Assembly (NCBI GenBank): GCA_963971535.1
Contig: OZ020585.1
Location: 159,704,211-159,768,210 of the forward strand
Reading direction: 5' to 3'
Origin: Notolepis coatsorum
Taxonomy: Eukaryota > Chordata > Actinopteri > Aulopiformes > Paralepididae
Length of the DNA stretch: 64,000 bases
This document shows, one piece after another, positions 9,113 to 25,465 of the stretch (positions within the stretch are counted from its first letter, which is position 1; every line of letters starts with the position of its first letter). The notes below the pieces were generated by a model. The model had not been told where the DNA came from, did no database searches, and saw only the letters and a program-made list of their open reading frames with translations. Position numbers and translations under genes: made by a program.

Positions 9113-9841
9113 CCTTGTCGCAAAACTTTCTACTCCTTAATGCAGATAAAACTGAGATGTTAATTGTTGGCCCCCCAAACCACAGAGGCCTGTTTCAGGA
9201 CATCTCCCTCAACTTTGATACTTGTCATGTATCCCAGAGCTCCACCATAAAAAACCTCGGAGTAATTTTTTATTCCGCCCTCTCATTTAATGCACATATA
9301 AAAAATTTCACCAAAATTGCATTCTTCCATCTTCGTAATATCGCAAAAATTCGCCCCATTTGAACTCTGCCTGATGCTGAAACCCTGATTCATGCTTTTG
9401 TCTCATCACGTTTGGACTACTGTAATGCACTTTTTTCAGGCCTACCTAATTCAAGCATAAAAAATCTTCAACTCGTGCAAAATGCGGCTGCACGGATACT
9501 AACTAGAACTAGAAAATGTGATCACATCACACCAGTTTTGTCCGCCCTACACTGGCTTCCTATTCAAGCCCGATCTGACTTTAAAGTGCTACTCCTCACC
9601 TACAAAATTTTAAATGGGCTTGCACCGCTCTATCTATCCGATCTCATCTCCCGATACTCGCCCGCTCGTGCTCTGCGCTCCTAGGGTTAAAAAGAAATCC
9701 GCCGGCCACAGAGCCTTTGACTACCGCGCTCCCTACCTGTGGAACAAATTACCTGCCATCATCAGGGGCGCCTGCTCTGTCGAAGCTTTGAAATCCCTGC
9801 TTAAGACCCATCTTTTCTCTCTCTCCTTCAACCTACCCTGA
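9113..9841 (+). pseudogene. LINE reverse transcriptase, carboxyl part
   Basis: Resumes after the YADD box with LSQNFLLLNADKTEMLIVGP, then STIKNLGVIF, FHLRNIAKIRP, SSRLDYCNALFSGLP, LQLVQNAAARILT, ITPVLSALHWLPIQAR and YLWNKLPAIIR, ending KTHLFSLSFNLP at TGA 9841-9843. All are hallmarks of the carboxyl end of L2/CR1-group ORF2. Stops at 9361-9363 (TGA) and about 9682 (TAG), plus a frame shift after the latter, disable it. Confidence 0.85.
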
Positions 9842-10313
9842 TCTCACCTGGTCGGGGACTGACCTTTAGATTAATCTGTCTAGTTTAGTTAGGATGTCTA
9901 TTTTCCCCCATGTCTGCTTTTTTGCAGCACCACAAACATGGGAACTCTCTAACTCCTCCCCCCCCTCCACCCCCCCCCCCCCCCCCCCCCCTTCCTTCCC
10001 CTCCCTCCCCTCTCTCTGAGTGCCTGTCTCCTAGTGCTGACTAAGGTGATGGATGCCTCGGGGTCTTGGCCAAGATTGCAGTGACTGCTCTACATGCACC
10101 ACCGAGGCCATGGATCAGCTACTTACCGTCGTCTGTCCGTGGTCTTGTCAACTGGCCTGTCAACGCGGTTTCATTGCTGGGTTAAGTACTTCTATTCTAT
10201 TCACATAATATGCTTACTTCATATATCTACTCTATTCACATATATGCTTACCACTTGTATCTATTGCTATGTCCGCCCACTACAATCACGCGAGCTGTCT
10301 AATGCCTGTCCCA

Positions 10314-10609
10314 TCTCCCTGTCTCCCTGTGAGTTGCTGTCCTGGAGTGCTGACCGGAGTGTCGGACATCCCGTGATGAAGGCCGGGAGGATGCGACCCT
10401 CTCTGCGTGCCCTCCTGTCTCCCTGTCTCCGGCGGTCTCGTAGTGGTGACCGGAGTGCTGGACGTCCCGCGATGATGTCGGGGAGGTTGCGAGCCTCTCT
10501 GCGCCGCCCCCTATCTCCCTGTCTCCGGCTGTCTCAGAGCAATGACCGGAGTGTTGCATGTCCCGTGATTAAGACGGGGAGGACGCGACCCTCTTTGCGC
10601 TGCCCCTGT
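10314..10609. repeat. Three-copy GC-rich tandem repeat, about 96-104 bp
   Basis: Copies start at 10,314, 10,418 and 10,514, each with TCTCCCTGTCTCC. They share segments such as TGACCGGAGTG, CCCG(T/C)GATGA and GCGACCCTCT(C/T)TGCG. The 230-codon open frame over this area is a by-product of the repeat. Confidence 0.85.
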
Positions 10610-10624
10610 GCCTCAAATAGATTC

Positions 10625-10714
10625 GCTATCAGCTCTATCTTTAATATTTCAAAATGTTCAGTTGCTATCGCTATCAGCTCTATCTTTAATCTTTCAAAAT
10701 GTTCAGTTGCTATT
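10625..10714. repeat. Two-copy 45-bp direct repeat
   Basis: GCTATCAGCTCTATCTTTAA starts at 10,625 and again at 10,670. The two units are nearly identical and directly abut. Confidence 0.9.
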
Positions 10715-11110
10715 GCATGCACTCATCTGTGTTTCACTACACACTTGAGTGCATGCTTATCAACTGTTAGTCTGCAACACTACTAGACATCTAAAAAGGG
10801 AGATCCCCCCTTGAATGGCCCTTCTAAGGTTTCTCTCCTCCACACTGCCTGTGGAGCATGTTTCCCTATTGTTAGGTTTTAGTGAGTTTTTCCTTACAGT
10901 ACCTTCGCGTCGGGTATGTCTGGGAGTGCTTGCATTCTTTCATTTATTTGCATTTATTTTAAATTTGTTGGACCTTATGGTGTTTGTTGTGAAGGGCCAG
11001 ATTAAAGTTGAGAATCTACATTCATTGTTTTATATACTTTGTATATTATTTATATATACACGTTATATCCCTTTAAGCCTGCGTGTAAATCATAGTAATA
11101 TTCACTTTCC

Positions 11111-12370
11111 TTAGGGATAATGCCCCTGACGGTGGCGCCAGGCAGTCTCGCACTCAGACAGGTGCAATGGGCGAGTTTGGGGCAAGTCTGGACATGCCCT
11201 TGGCAGTGTATTGATTCCGGGCAAGTGGTTAGGTTTGGAACTAGAAAGCCACTTAAGTATATATGCTGGCGCAGGTGCGCACAGCAGCAGTTTGTCTAAG
11301 CAAGCAGTGTGACAAGTTTGTCTAAGCAAGCAGTGTGACAAGTTCGTCTAAGCAAGCAGTGTGACAAGTTCGTCAAAGCAAGCAGTGTGACAAGTTCGGT
11401 AACAGTGAAGTGAGCAGCAGTGCGTCTAACAGAGCGTTGAGAGCCACGTGCGAATAGAATAGTAAAGTGTCAGAGTTTAATGCAGTAACGTCAAGTTCGA
11501 CCTAATCTAATGTGAAGTAAATAGTCGTTCATTTATTGTATATCGTGCAACCACAGTTAGTTTGTGTGTAGCATTGGACATGTGCACAGGAGAACCAGCG
11601 GCGGCAATTGCAGAACCATTACTGGTTGGATTATATTGATTTGGAACGTGTTACCCGGAGAAGAGCCTCGTTGATTTCCACTATCGTTTGGGATTCAACA
11701 TCGTGAGGATTACCACTCGGGCTGGCCTCGTGGACAGAGGCTGGCTGGCTGTCATCAGTGCTATCGAGCATTTGGATTACAATTATTGCTTTGCTGCTGA
11801 TCGTTGGATTTACAAGGACCGACTCCTGTACGTGGAGTCTCTTTATTCTTCATTGAATCAGACTGAGTATCCGAACATTCCTCTACCCTCTAGGCCTCAC
11901 ACCCGGAGGGAACCCATTGTCTCCAGGCGGTACCAGCGTTGCCTTCTATAGTTGCTATTATACGACAGGTGGTGTCAACTTAGACCCATCGTAGGATTCC
12001 TGCTATTCTTAGTGAATCATGCTATTGACTGACTTTACGCATATTCTTCGCCATACAAGCGCGACCCTAATTCTCATTCTGTAACCTAATGTTGCATAAT
12101 AATAAAATACCCTCAAATACTATTTCTTTGTCAATGCCGTGTTCTTGTGAGTGTTCACCATCTATATTTGATGTACTGTCTGGCCAGTAATTAAAGTACA
12201 TAACTAGCAGTGGTTTAATCTATCACAATCTTTAATACAGTCAGGGTTTTGTAACCCCTCAGTTACAGTGTTCTTGTTCTGTTCTTGACTTATTGTTATG
12301 TTTCTTCTTAACTTGTTTAAAGAAGACGTGTACGGCCCATGGGGACATTAACGTGTGTTGTCGGGCCTTA
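11111..12370. other. Unrecognised sequence with a short tandem repeat and TATA-like site
   Basis: About 1.26 kb that I could not assign. It has a TATA-like AGTATATATG near 11,255, a 26-bp tandem repeat shortly after, and an 87-codon open frame at 11,688-11,951 with no familiar motif. It could be an LTR or UTR of another element, but I saw no matching second LTR. Confidence 0.4.
11291..11394. repeat. 26-bp tandem repeat, 4 copies
   Basis: Units begin at 11,291, 11,317, 11,343 and 11,369 and contain TAAGCAAGCAGTGTGACAAG (AAAGC in the last). Copies 1-2 carry TTTG and copies 3-4 TTCG at the start. Confidence 0.93.
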
Positions 12371-12375
12371 CAAAT

Positions 12376-12397
12376 AAATTTGATTTGATTTGAAATT
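12376..12397 (+). repeat. (TTTGA)n tail, likely a non-LTR retroelement end
   Basis: AATAAATTTGATTTGATTTG follows GGCCTTACA. An AATAAA signal followed by a pentamer repeat is a common 3' end of fish non-LTR elements. The body of such an element is not recognised upstream. Confidence 0.4.
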
Positions 12398-12522
12398 TGA
12401 ACATGCAAACTCCACACAGAAAGGCCTGGGAGATAACCCACCTGGGTAACTGGCATCATGGAAACCTGGTCCCCAAGCGGGAATCGAACCCTGGACCTTC
12501 TTGCTGTGAGGTGACAGTGCCG
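12398..12522 (-). mobile_element. tRNA-derived SINE fragment (DANA/V-type)
   Basis: On the minus strand the sequence reads CACTGTCACCTCACAGCAAG, then a B box GGTTCGATTCC (12,480-12,490), and ends in TTTCTGTGTGGAGTTTGCA, a block I recall from DANA-type fish SINEs. The A box is lost, so the copy is 5'-truncated. Confidence 0.7.
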
Positions 12523-12937
12523 GTGGTGTAGTGGTGTTGTAGCTGTGTGTTGATTGTCAGGTTCATCATCCATGTGTGTGTGTAACTTTGGTTGCCATTG
12601 TCAATTTGGGCACGATTGTATCAGAATAACCCACAATGTACAAGTGCACTAATAATATTTGTGTCCTTTAAACATTGTCTTTATGTGGACATAAATAAAG
12701 ATTCTAAATGTGTGTTGAGGCTGCCTCACTGAATGCTACACAATGGAGAATTTATTTATCCACTCTGGTTGGAGGGTGTATTGTACTTGTGCTGTATAAT
12801 AACAATACATTTTGAATCAAATCTCATTTTGAGATCAGTCGCAATCGCTTCCATGGATCAGTAATGCCAAACCTCTGTTGTTTTGCACACGCCTCATTCG
12901 CCTTATAAGGAGCTGGTGGGGTGTGTCTGTATGCAAA
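12523..12937. other. AT-rich spacer, nothing recognised
   Basis: No open frame, RNA gene or repeat family that I can support lies between the SINE and the MITE. Confidence 0.5.
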
Positions 12938-12941
12938 TTAA

Positions 12942-13783
12942 CTCATTGACTGCCATCAGCTTTTGCCATCTTTACTAAATGGCGCCAGCGTTATTGACCA
13001 TTTTAGCGATGTTTGTAGACCCATCGTGTGTTCTGTATTATAGCTATGGAGACAATAGTATGGCTCATTTTACAGGCATTGTTCATAGTCCATTAGTGAC
13101 TAATTAGTTAATTTCTACACACTGTAGTTTGTTACACGTTACACGCTAAACATCGCTTCATTTCCAAAATAATCCAGTCTTTTTCCATAGATCGCGAGAT
13201 ATGACACATTATATGCAATAAGCCCAAATCTTTCTGGTTGATCGCCTGAAGCTCCAAATACTCCCAAATCAAAGGTATATACCATGTACATATTTAACTC
13301 AAAACTGTGATCGTTACCAAAAGCAAGTTTTACGTCCGGTAAACGACGACACTGTGATCGGTACAGAAGCATGTTTTACGTTAAAAGAATACCAGCAGGT
13401 TACCTAAGATAGATCTTACCTCAGTCAGAAAGTACTCCAAAATGAATAAATCCCAGTCGATCCCATGGCGATGGCAATTACTCGTGTATATTTGGCATGG
13501 CTACCATACGGGAAATAATAGCTCTGAGTCACCAAATCTTCCACCAATTGCTATGTTGGGATCCACTCCTAGGCGGAAACAGCCGGAGTGGATCACAAGA
13601 CAAGTGATATCCTCAGTTCCCAGTTTAAAAGGTAGGCGATACTGCCACCTGGTGAGATTCTATCAATTCCAACGTAGGCATATGAATCAGAGACACCTAG
13701 ATGGCTCCGGCTGAAATCTCAGGTTTTGGCGCTTAACACATGGCGAGATAACCCGACTTTTCCCGGGTTTGGCGGGCAAAGAG
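12942..13783. mobile_element. piggyBac-like MITE (842 bp) in a TTAA site
   Basis: The ends CTCATTGACTGCCA (12,942) and, on the other strand, CTCTTTGCCCGCCA (ending 13,783) match at 11 of 14 positions. Both flanks are TTAA (12,938-12,941 and 13,784-13,787), the target duplicated by piggyBac transposases. Inside is a duplicated segment (CACTGTGATCG...TTTTACG at about 13,303 and 13,349). The interior has no recognisable transposase. A 90-codon open frame at 13,442-13,714 is probably incidental. Confidence 0.65.
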
Positions 13784-13787
13784 TTAA

Positions 13788-17395
<3,608 letters not shown>

Positions 17396-17396
17396 A

Positions 17397-17712
17397 CAGT
17401 GTAGACAGTGTTACATTGTGAGAGTGTAGACAGTGTGACAGTGTAGACAGTGTAGACAGTGTGACAGTGTGACAGTGTAACAGTGTAGACAGTGTGACAG
17501 TGTGACAGTGTAGACAGTGTGACAGTGTAGACAGTGTGACAGTGTGACAGTGTGACAGTATGACAGTGTAACAGTGTAGACAGTGTGACAGTGTGACAGT
17601 ATGACACTATGACAGTGTAGACAGTGTGACAGTGTAGACAGTGTGACAGTGTGACAGTGTGACAGTATGACAGTGTAGACAGTGTGACAGTGTAGACAGT
17701 GTGACAGTGTGT
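17397..17712. repeat. Minisatellite of TGTGACAG / TGTAGACAG units
   Basis: About 316 bp of 8- and 9-10-bp units (TGTGACAG, TGTAGACAG, TGTAACAG, TATGACAG) in mixed order. It abuts the truncated 5' end of the LINE on one side and a LINE RT fragment on the other. Confidence 0.95.
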
Positions 17713-17715
17713 GAA

Positions 17716-18005
17716 TGCCAGAGTTCAAGACTTCATCACTCCACAGAGACGGCCCTCATAGCAGTCACAGAGGCTCTTCACTTAGCAAGAGCGAAAGGCC
17801 TCTCCTCTGTCCTGATTCTCCTGCTCTTGTCGGCAGCCTTCGACACAGTCACCGATCAGATCCTCCTTGCATCCCTCGCAGGAATGGGAGATTTAGGCTC
17901 TGTGCTGGCATGGCTGTCATCCTAACCTTGATAACTGCTCCTACCAAGTATCATGGAGAGGTACCCTATCGGCCCCCTGCCCCCTACAGACGGGTGTCTC
18001 CCGCG
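17716..18005 (+). mobile_element. LINE RT fragment (L2/Rex1-like)
   Basis: The plus strand encodes HHSTETALIAVTEALHLA, then a motif A equivalent with a damaged centre (LLLLSAAFDTV instead of [11 protein letters not shown]), then a shifted SYQVSWRGTLS and LQTGVS. This is a roughly 95-codon piece of an L2- or Rex1-like RT with at least one stop (about 17,923-17,925). It is a relic. Confidence 0.75.
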
Positions 18006-18084
18006 CATTTATAATCGCGGGAGGGCTGTCTGGTCTTTTGTGTGTAACCTGGACTCGCAATGGATAGGTTTGCCAGGCACTCGC

Positions 18085-18261
18085 AAAGTTCTGGATATCA
18101 GTCCGGAATGAGTACCCAGTGTTGTGTAATGCTGCGCTGAGAAAGCTTGTCCCCTTCGCATCAACATACCTATGTCTGTGAGGCCGGATTTTCAGAGTAG
18201 AAGCGGATCTCTGCCAAAGCGGAGTCGTGGGGTTGTGGTATAAAAAAATTAAGAACCCCTG
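18085..18261 (+). mobile_element. 3' end of a hAT element with transposase remnant
   Basis: Frames around 18,107-18,210 read EYPVLCNAALRKLVPFASTYLC and, after a frame slip, CEAGFS, the hAT dimerisation motif. The end TTAAGAACCCCTG (18,249-18,261) is a CAGGGGTTCTTAA-type terminal inverted repeat. The 5' part is not found, so this is a truncated copy of a different hAT family from the one in gag. Confidence 0.72.
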
Positions 18262-18484
18262 GTCTAACAGTTCATACTCAATATCTAGAAGAATGCAAAC
18301 AGGCTCTTCAGCTTAACAACAACTGTCGAGTCGAGTCGTCTGCCTCAAGTCAAAGTCAAGTCTCAAGTCATGAATACCAAATACAATTCAAGTCTTTTTA
18401 TCAAATGTCAAGCAAGTCACAGGTCCTCAAATGTGCCACTTGAGCCTCTTGCCTGGTACATAATATACATACACATGCCCTCCA
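18262..18484. other. GTCAAGTC-rich sequence
   Basis: Contains several imperfect AAGTCAAGTC-type repeats (about 18,330-18,420), a simple-sequence type I recall from fish genomes. No gene is seen. Confidence 0.4.
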
Positions 18485-18563
18485 CACACACACACATACA
18501 CACAAACACACACACACACGCGCGCACACACGCACGCACGCACGCACGCATGCACGCACACAC

Positions 18564-18606
<43 letters not shown>

Positions 18607-18829
18607 GTACATACACACACATGTCCCCCACATACAGTACACACACATGCCCCCCACATACAGTACATAGACATGTCCTCCACATACAGTACAGTACATA
18701 GACATGTCCTCCACATACAGTACATAGACATGTCCTCCACATACAGTACAGTACATAGACATGTCCCTCACATACAGTACACACACATGCCCCCCACATA
18801 CAGTACATACACACACACTGCACACACAC

Positions 18830-18860
<31 letters not shown>
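18485..18860. repeat. CA-rich microsatellite with 35-40-bp minisatellite
   Basis: CA repeats with CGCA variants (18,485-18,605) surround a minisatellite of units ACATACAGTACATAGACATG with CCCCC/TCCTCC variants (about 18,605-18,810). Confidence 0.9.
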
Positions 18861-19170
<310 letters not shown>

Positions 19171-19214
19171 TACAAGGGTTAAGGCACTCATAACACATGC
19201 CACACATTAACTCC

Positions 19215-20030
<816 letters not shown>

Positions 20031-20035
20031 TATGA

Positions 20036-20273
<238 letters not shown>

Positions 20274-20341
20274 TATAGGAAACAGCCGTGACAGTCAGCC
20301 GTACGGAAAAATGCTTGTCTGGATACCTACAGCGGGTCCTA

Positions 20342-21065
20342 CTAATCACCCCAAAGTACCAGAAAATACCAGAAAATACCCCAAAATACCCCCAAAGTAT
20401 ACCCCAAAGTACCAGAAAATACCCCAAAATACCCCAAAGTATACCCCAAAGTACCAGAAAATACCAGAAAATACCCCAAAATACCCCAAAATACCCTAAA
20501 ATACCCCAAAGTATACCCCAAAGTACCAGAAAATACCAGAAAATACCCCAACATACCCTAAAAGACCCCAAAGTATAGCCCAAAATACCAGAAAATACCC
20601 CAAAATACCCTAAAATACCCCAAAGTATACCCCAAAGTACCAGAAAATACCAGAAAATACCCCAAAAAAACCCAAAATACCCTAAAATACCCCAAAGTAT
20701 ACCCCAAAATACCAGAAAATATCAGAAAATACCCCAAAATACCCCAAAATACCCCAAAGTACCAGAAAATACCCCAAAATACCCTAAAATACCCCAAAGT
20801 ATACCCCAAAGTACCAGAAAATACCAGAAAATACCCCAAAATACCCCAAAATACCCTAAAATACCCCAAAGTATACCCCAAAGTACCAGAAAATACCCCC
20901 AAAATACCCCAAAGTATACCCCAAAGTACCAGAAAATACCCCAAAATACCCAAAAGTACCACAAAGTATACCCCAAAATACCAGAAAATACCCCAAAGTA
21001 CCCCAAAATACCCCAAAGTATACCCCAAAGTACCCCAAAATACCCCAAAATACCCCAACATATCC
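20342..21065 (-). repeat. Satellite block A, inverted (first copy)
   Basis: The plus strand shows ACCCCAAAAT, ACCAGAAAAT, ACCAGAAAGT-type and ACCCTAAAAT units of about 10 bp, the reverse complement of the block A units that fill the right part of the window. This is the left border of the satellite. Confidence 0.96.
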
Positions 21066-21079
21066 CAAAATGAAAAACA

Positions 21080-21095
21080 AAAATGTGCACATTTT
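21080..21095. repeat. Palindromic spacer, inverted copy
   Basis: AAAATGTGCACATTTT, its own reverse complement, sits in the inverted spacer (reading ...ATGAAAAACA on one side and TGTGTAATAG on the other), exactly between inverted A and inverted B. Confidence 0.97.
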
Positions 21096-21098
21096 GTG

Positions 21099-21679
21099 TA
21101 ATAGTGTAATAGTGTGTAATACTGTAATACTGTAATAGTGTGTAATAGTGTAATAGTGTAATAGTGTGTAATAGTGTAATAGTGTAATAGTGTGTAATAG
21201 TGTAATAGTGTGTAATAGTGTAATAGTGTGCTAGTGTGTAATAGTCTAATAGTGTAATAGTGTGTAATAGTGTAATAGTGTGCTAGTGTAATAGTGTAAT
21301 AGTGTAATAGTGTGTAATAGTGTAATAGTGTGTAATAGTGTGTAATAGTGTAATAGTGTGTAATAGTGTAATTTTGTGTAATAGTGTAATAGTGTGTAAT
21401 AGTGTAATAGTGTAATAGTGTGTAACAGTGTAATAGTGTGTAATAGTGTAATAGTGTGTAATAGTGTAATAGTGTAATAGTGTGTAATAGTGTAATAGTG
21501 TAATAGTGTGCTAGTGTAATAGTGTAATAGTGTGTAATAGTGTGTAATAGTGTAATAGTGTAATAGTGTGCTAGTGTTAGAGTGTAATAGTGTGTAATAG
21601 TGTAATAGTGTAATAGTGTGTAATAGTGTAATAGTGTAATAGTGTGCTAATGGTGTAATAGTGTGTAATAGTGTAATAG
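21099..21679 (-). repeat. Satellite block B, inverted
   Basis: TGTAATAG and TGTGTAATAG units with occasional TGCTAGTG, the reverse complement of block B. It meets the forward block B head to head near 21,680. Confidence 0.97.
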
Positions 21680-23381
21680 ACACTATTACACACTATTAAA
21701 CTATTACACACTATTACACTATTACACACTATTACACTATTACACACTATTACACAAAATTACACACTATTACACTATTACACTAGCACACTATTACACT
21801 ATTACACACTATTACACTATTACACACTATTACACTATTACACACTATTACACTATTACACTATTACACACGTATACACTATTACACTATTACACACTAT
21901 TACACTATTACACTATTACACTATTACACTAGCACACTATTACACACTATTACACTATTACACACTATTACACTATTACACTATTACACTATTACACACT
22001 AGCACACTATTACACTATTACACTATTACACTATTACACACTATTACACTATTACACTATTACATTATTACACACTATTACACTATTACACACTATTACA
22101 CTATTACACTAGCACACTATTACACTATTACACACTATTACACTATTACACACTAGCACACTATTACACTATTACACTATTACACTAGCACACTATTACA
22201 CTATTACACACTATTACACACTATTACACTAGCACACTATTACACTATTACACTATTACACACTATTACACTATTACACACTATTACACTATTACACACT
22301 ATTACACTATTACACACTATCACACTATTACACTATTACACTCTATTACACTATTACACACTATTACACAAAATTACACTATTACAGTATAACACACTAT
22401 TACACTATTACACACTATTACACTATTACACACTATTACACTATTACACACTATTACACTATTACACTAGCACACTATTACACTATTACACTATTACACT
22501 ATTACACACTATTACACACTATTACACTATTACACTAGCACACTATTACACTATTACACACTATTACACACTATTACACTAGCACACTATTACACTATTA
22601 CACTATTACACACTATTACACTATTACACACTATTACACTATTACACACTATTACACAAAATTACACACTATTACACTATTACACTAGCACACTATTACA
22701 CTATTACACACTATTACACTATTACACACTATTACACTATTACACACTATTACACTATTACACACGTATAGACTATTACACTATTACACACTATTACACT
22801 ATTACACTATTACACTAGCACACTATTACACACTATTACACTATTACACACTATTACACTATTACACTATTACACTATTACACACTAGCACACTATTACA
22901 CTATTACACTATTACACTATTACACACTATTACACTATTACACTATTACATTATTACACACTATTACACTATTACACACTATTACACTATTACACTAGCA
23001 CACTATTACACTATTACACACTATTACACTATTACACTATTACACACTAGCACACTATTACACTATTACACTATTACACTAGCACACTATTACACTATTA
23101 CACACTATTACACACTATTACACTAGCACACTATTACACTATTACACTATTACACACTATTACACAAAATTACACTATTACAGTATAACACACTATTACA
23201 CTATTACACACTATTACACTATTACACACTATTACACTATTACACACTATTACACTATTACACTAGCACACTATTACACTATTACACTATTACACTATTA
23301 CACACTATTACACTATTACACTAGCACACTATTACACTATTACACACTATTACACTATTACACACTATTACACTATTACAC
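21680..23381 (+). repeat. Long satellite block B, with internal segmental duplication
   Basis: 1.7 kb of TACACTAT (8 bp) and TACACACTAT (10 bp) units without any block A. Rare variants repeat at a distance, showing an internal duplication of about 0.8-0.9 kb: CACGTATA at about 21,869 and 22,765; ACACAAAATTACACACTATT at about 21,753 and 22,655; CAGTATAACACAC at about 22,385 and 23,180. Confidence 0.96.
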
Positions 23382-25465
23382 AAAATGTGCACATTTTTGT
23401 TTTTCATTTTGGGATATGTTGGGGTACTTTGGGGTATTTTGGGGTACTGTGGGGTATTTTGGGGTATACTTTGGGGTATTTTCTGGTATACTTTGGGGTA
23501 CTTTGGGGTGTTTTGGGGTATTTTCTGGTACTTTGGGGTATACTTTGGGGTATTTTAGGGTATTTTTGGGGTATCTTGGGGTATTTTCTGGTATTTTCTG
23601 GTACTTTGGGGTATTTTGGGGTATTTTCTGGTATTTTCTGGTACTTTGGGGTATACTTTGGGGTATTTTAGGGTATTTTGGGGTATTTGGGGGTATTTTC
23701 TGGTATTTTGGGGTATACTTTGGGGTATTTTGGGGTATTCTCTGGTACTTTGGGGTATACTTTGGGGTATTTTGGGGTATTTTCTGGTATTTTGGGGTAT
23801 ACTTTGGGGTATTTTACGGTATTTTGGGGTATTTTGGGGTATTTTCTGGTACTTTGGGGTATACTTTGGGGTATTTTGGGGTATTTTCTGGTACTTTGGG
23901 GTATACTTTGGGGTATTTTAGGGTATTTTGGGGTATTTTCTGGTATTTTCTGGTACTTTGGGGTATACTTTGGGGTATTTTAGGGTATTTTGGGGTATTT
24001 TCTGGTATATACACTATTACACACTAGCACACTATTACACTATTACACTATTACACTAGCACACTATTACACTATTACACACTATTACACACTATTACAC
24101 TAGCACACTATTACACTATTACACACTATTACACTATTACACACTATTACACACTATCACACTATTACACTATTACACTCTATTACACTATTACACAAAA
24201 TGTGCACATTTTTGTTTTTCATTTTGGGATATGTTGGGGTACTTTGGGGTATTTTGGGGTACTGTGGGGTATTTTGGGGTATACTCTGGGGTACTTTGGG
24301 GTATTTTGGGGGTACTTTTGGGTATTTTCTGGTATACTTTGGGGTACTTTGGGGTATTTTGGTGTATTTTCTGGTACTTTGGGGTATACTTTGGGGTATT
24401 TTAGGGTATTTTGGGGTATTTTGGGGGTATTTTCTGGTATTTTCTGGTACTTTGGGGTATTTTGGGGTATTTTCTGGTATTTTCTGGTATTTTGGGGTAT
24501 ACTTTGCGTTATTTTAGGGTATTTTGGGGTATTTTCTGGTACATTGGGGTATACTTTGGGGTATTCTAGGGTATTTTGGGGTATTTTGGGGTATTTCTTT
24601 GGTATTTTCTGGTATTTTGGGGTATACTTTGGGGTCTTTTAGGGTATTTTGGGGTCTTTTCTGGTATTTTCTGGTACTTTGGGGTATACTTTGGGGTATT
24701 CTAGGGTATTTTGGGGTATTTTGGGGTATTTTTTGGTATTTTCTGGTATTTTGGGGTATACTTTGGGGTATTTTAGGGTATTTTGGGGTATTTTCTGGTA
24801 TATACACTATTACACACTAGCACACTATTACACTATTACACTATTACACTAGCACACTATTACACTATTACACACTATTACACACTATTACACTAGCACA
24901 CTATTACACTATTACACACTATTACACTATTACACACTATTACACTATTACACACTATTACACTAGCACACTATTACACTATTACACTATTACACTATTA
25001 CACACTATTACACTATTACACTAGCACACTATTACACTATTACACACTATTACACTATTACACACTATTACACTATTACACAAAATGTGCACATTTTTGT
25101 TTTTCATTTTGGGATATGTTGGGGTACTTTGGGGTATTTTGGGGTACTGTGGGGTATTTTGGGGTATACTTTGGGGTATTTTCTGGTATACTTTGGGGTA
25201 CTTTGGGGTATTTTGGGGTCTTTTCTGGTACTTTGGGGTATACTTTGGGGTATTTCAGGGTATTTTGGGGTATCTTGGGGTATTTTCTGGTATTTTCTGG
25301 TACTTTGGGGTATTTTGGGGTATTTTCTGGTATTTTCTGGTACTTTGGGGTATACTTTGGGGTATTTTAGGGTATTTTGGGGTATTTTGGGGTATTTTCT
25401 GGTATTTTGGGGTATACTTTGGGGTATTTTGGGGTATTTTCTGGTACTTTGGGGTATACTTTGGG
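23382..25465 (+). repeat. Irregular forward satellite monomers
   Basis: Spacer palindromes at 23,382, 24,197 and 25,082 each open a block A (about 23,415-24,007, 24,225-24,799 and 25,110-25,465). Block B stretches (24,008-24,196 and 24,800-25,081) lie between. The A-to-B joint is always TCTGGTATATACACTATTAC (24,001 and 24,793). The third block A breaks off at the captured 158-bp segment. Confidence 0.96.

Larger units (their letters stand above)
566..11110 (+). mobile_element. L2/CR1-group LINE, split by a gypsy and a Penelope-like insertion
   Basis: Three collinear pieces of one non-LTR element lie on the plus strand: RT start (566-951), RT middle (7133-7321) and RT end (about 9113-9841), followed by a probable 3' UTR to about 11,110. 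The pieces join logically: the residues around HSTET are cut exactly at the gypsy insertion and resume after it. The YADD region (about 100 codons) is missing where the Penelope-like element sits, so that event also lost sequence. Stops at 9361-9363 and near 9682 show decay. The 3' UTR carries a segment resembling the conserved 3' UTR of fish L2 elements (AAGGTTTCT and GTGAGTTTTTCCTTAC, about 10,825-10,900). The distinction between L2, Rex1 and other CR1-group families is not secure. Confidence 0.75.
9844..11110 (+). other. Probable 3' UTR of the LINE, with internal repeats
   Basis: No convincing reading frame. A C-rich run (about 9958-9990) is followed by two tandem repeats and then by a segment like the 3' UTR of fish L2 elements (AAGGTTTCT at about 10,826 and GTGAGTTTTTCCTTAC at about 10,880). 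The exact 3' end is not visible: no tail repeat is recognisable near 11,110. Confidence 0.5.

Noticed and set aside
10094..10786. 230-codon open frame as a gene
   Set aside because: It covers two tandem repeats in a probable LINE 3' UTR and has no recognisable domain.
11688..11951. 87-codon open frame as a gene
   Set aside because: No motif, no supporting signal, and transposon-dense surroundings. Kept only as unrecognised sequence.
12398..12522. A tRNA gene, because of the B box
   Set aside because: The A box and cloverleaf are missing, and the downstream part matches a SINE body.
12259..12573. 104-codon minus-strand open frame as a gene
   Set aside because: It overlaps the SINE fragment and the (TTTGA)n tail.
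21680..23381. CRISPR-like array of short regular repeats
   Set aside because: No unique spacers. The units are 8/10-bp satellite repeats in a eukaryotic setting.
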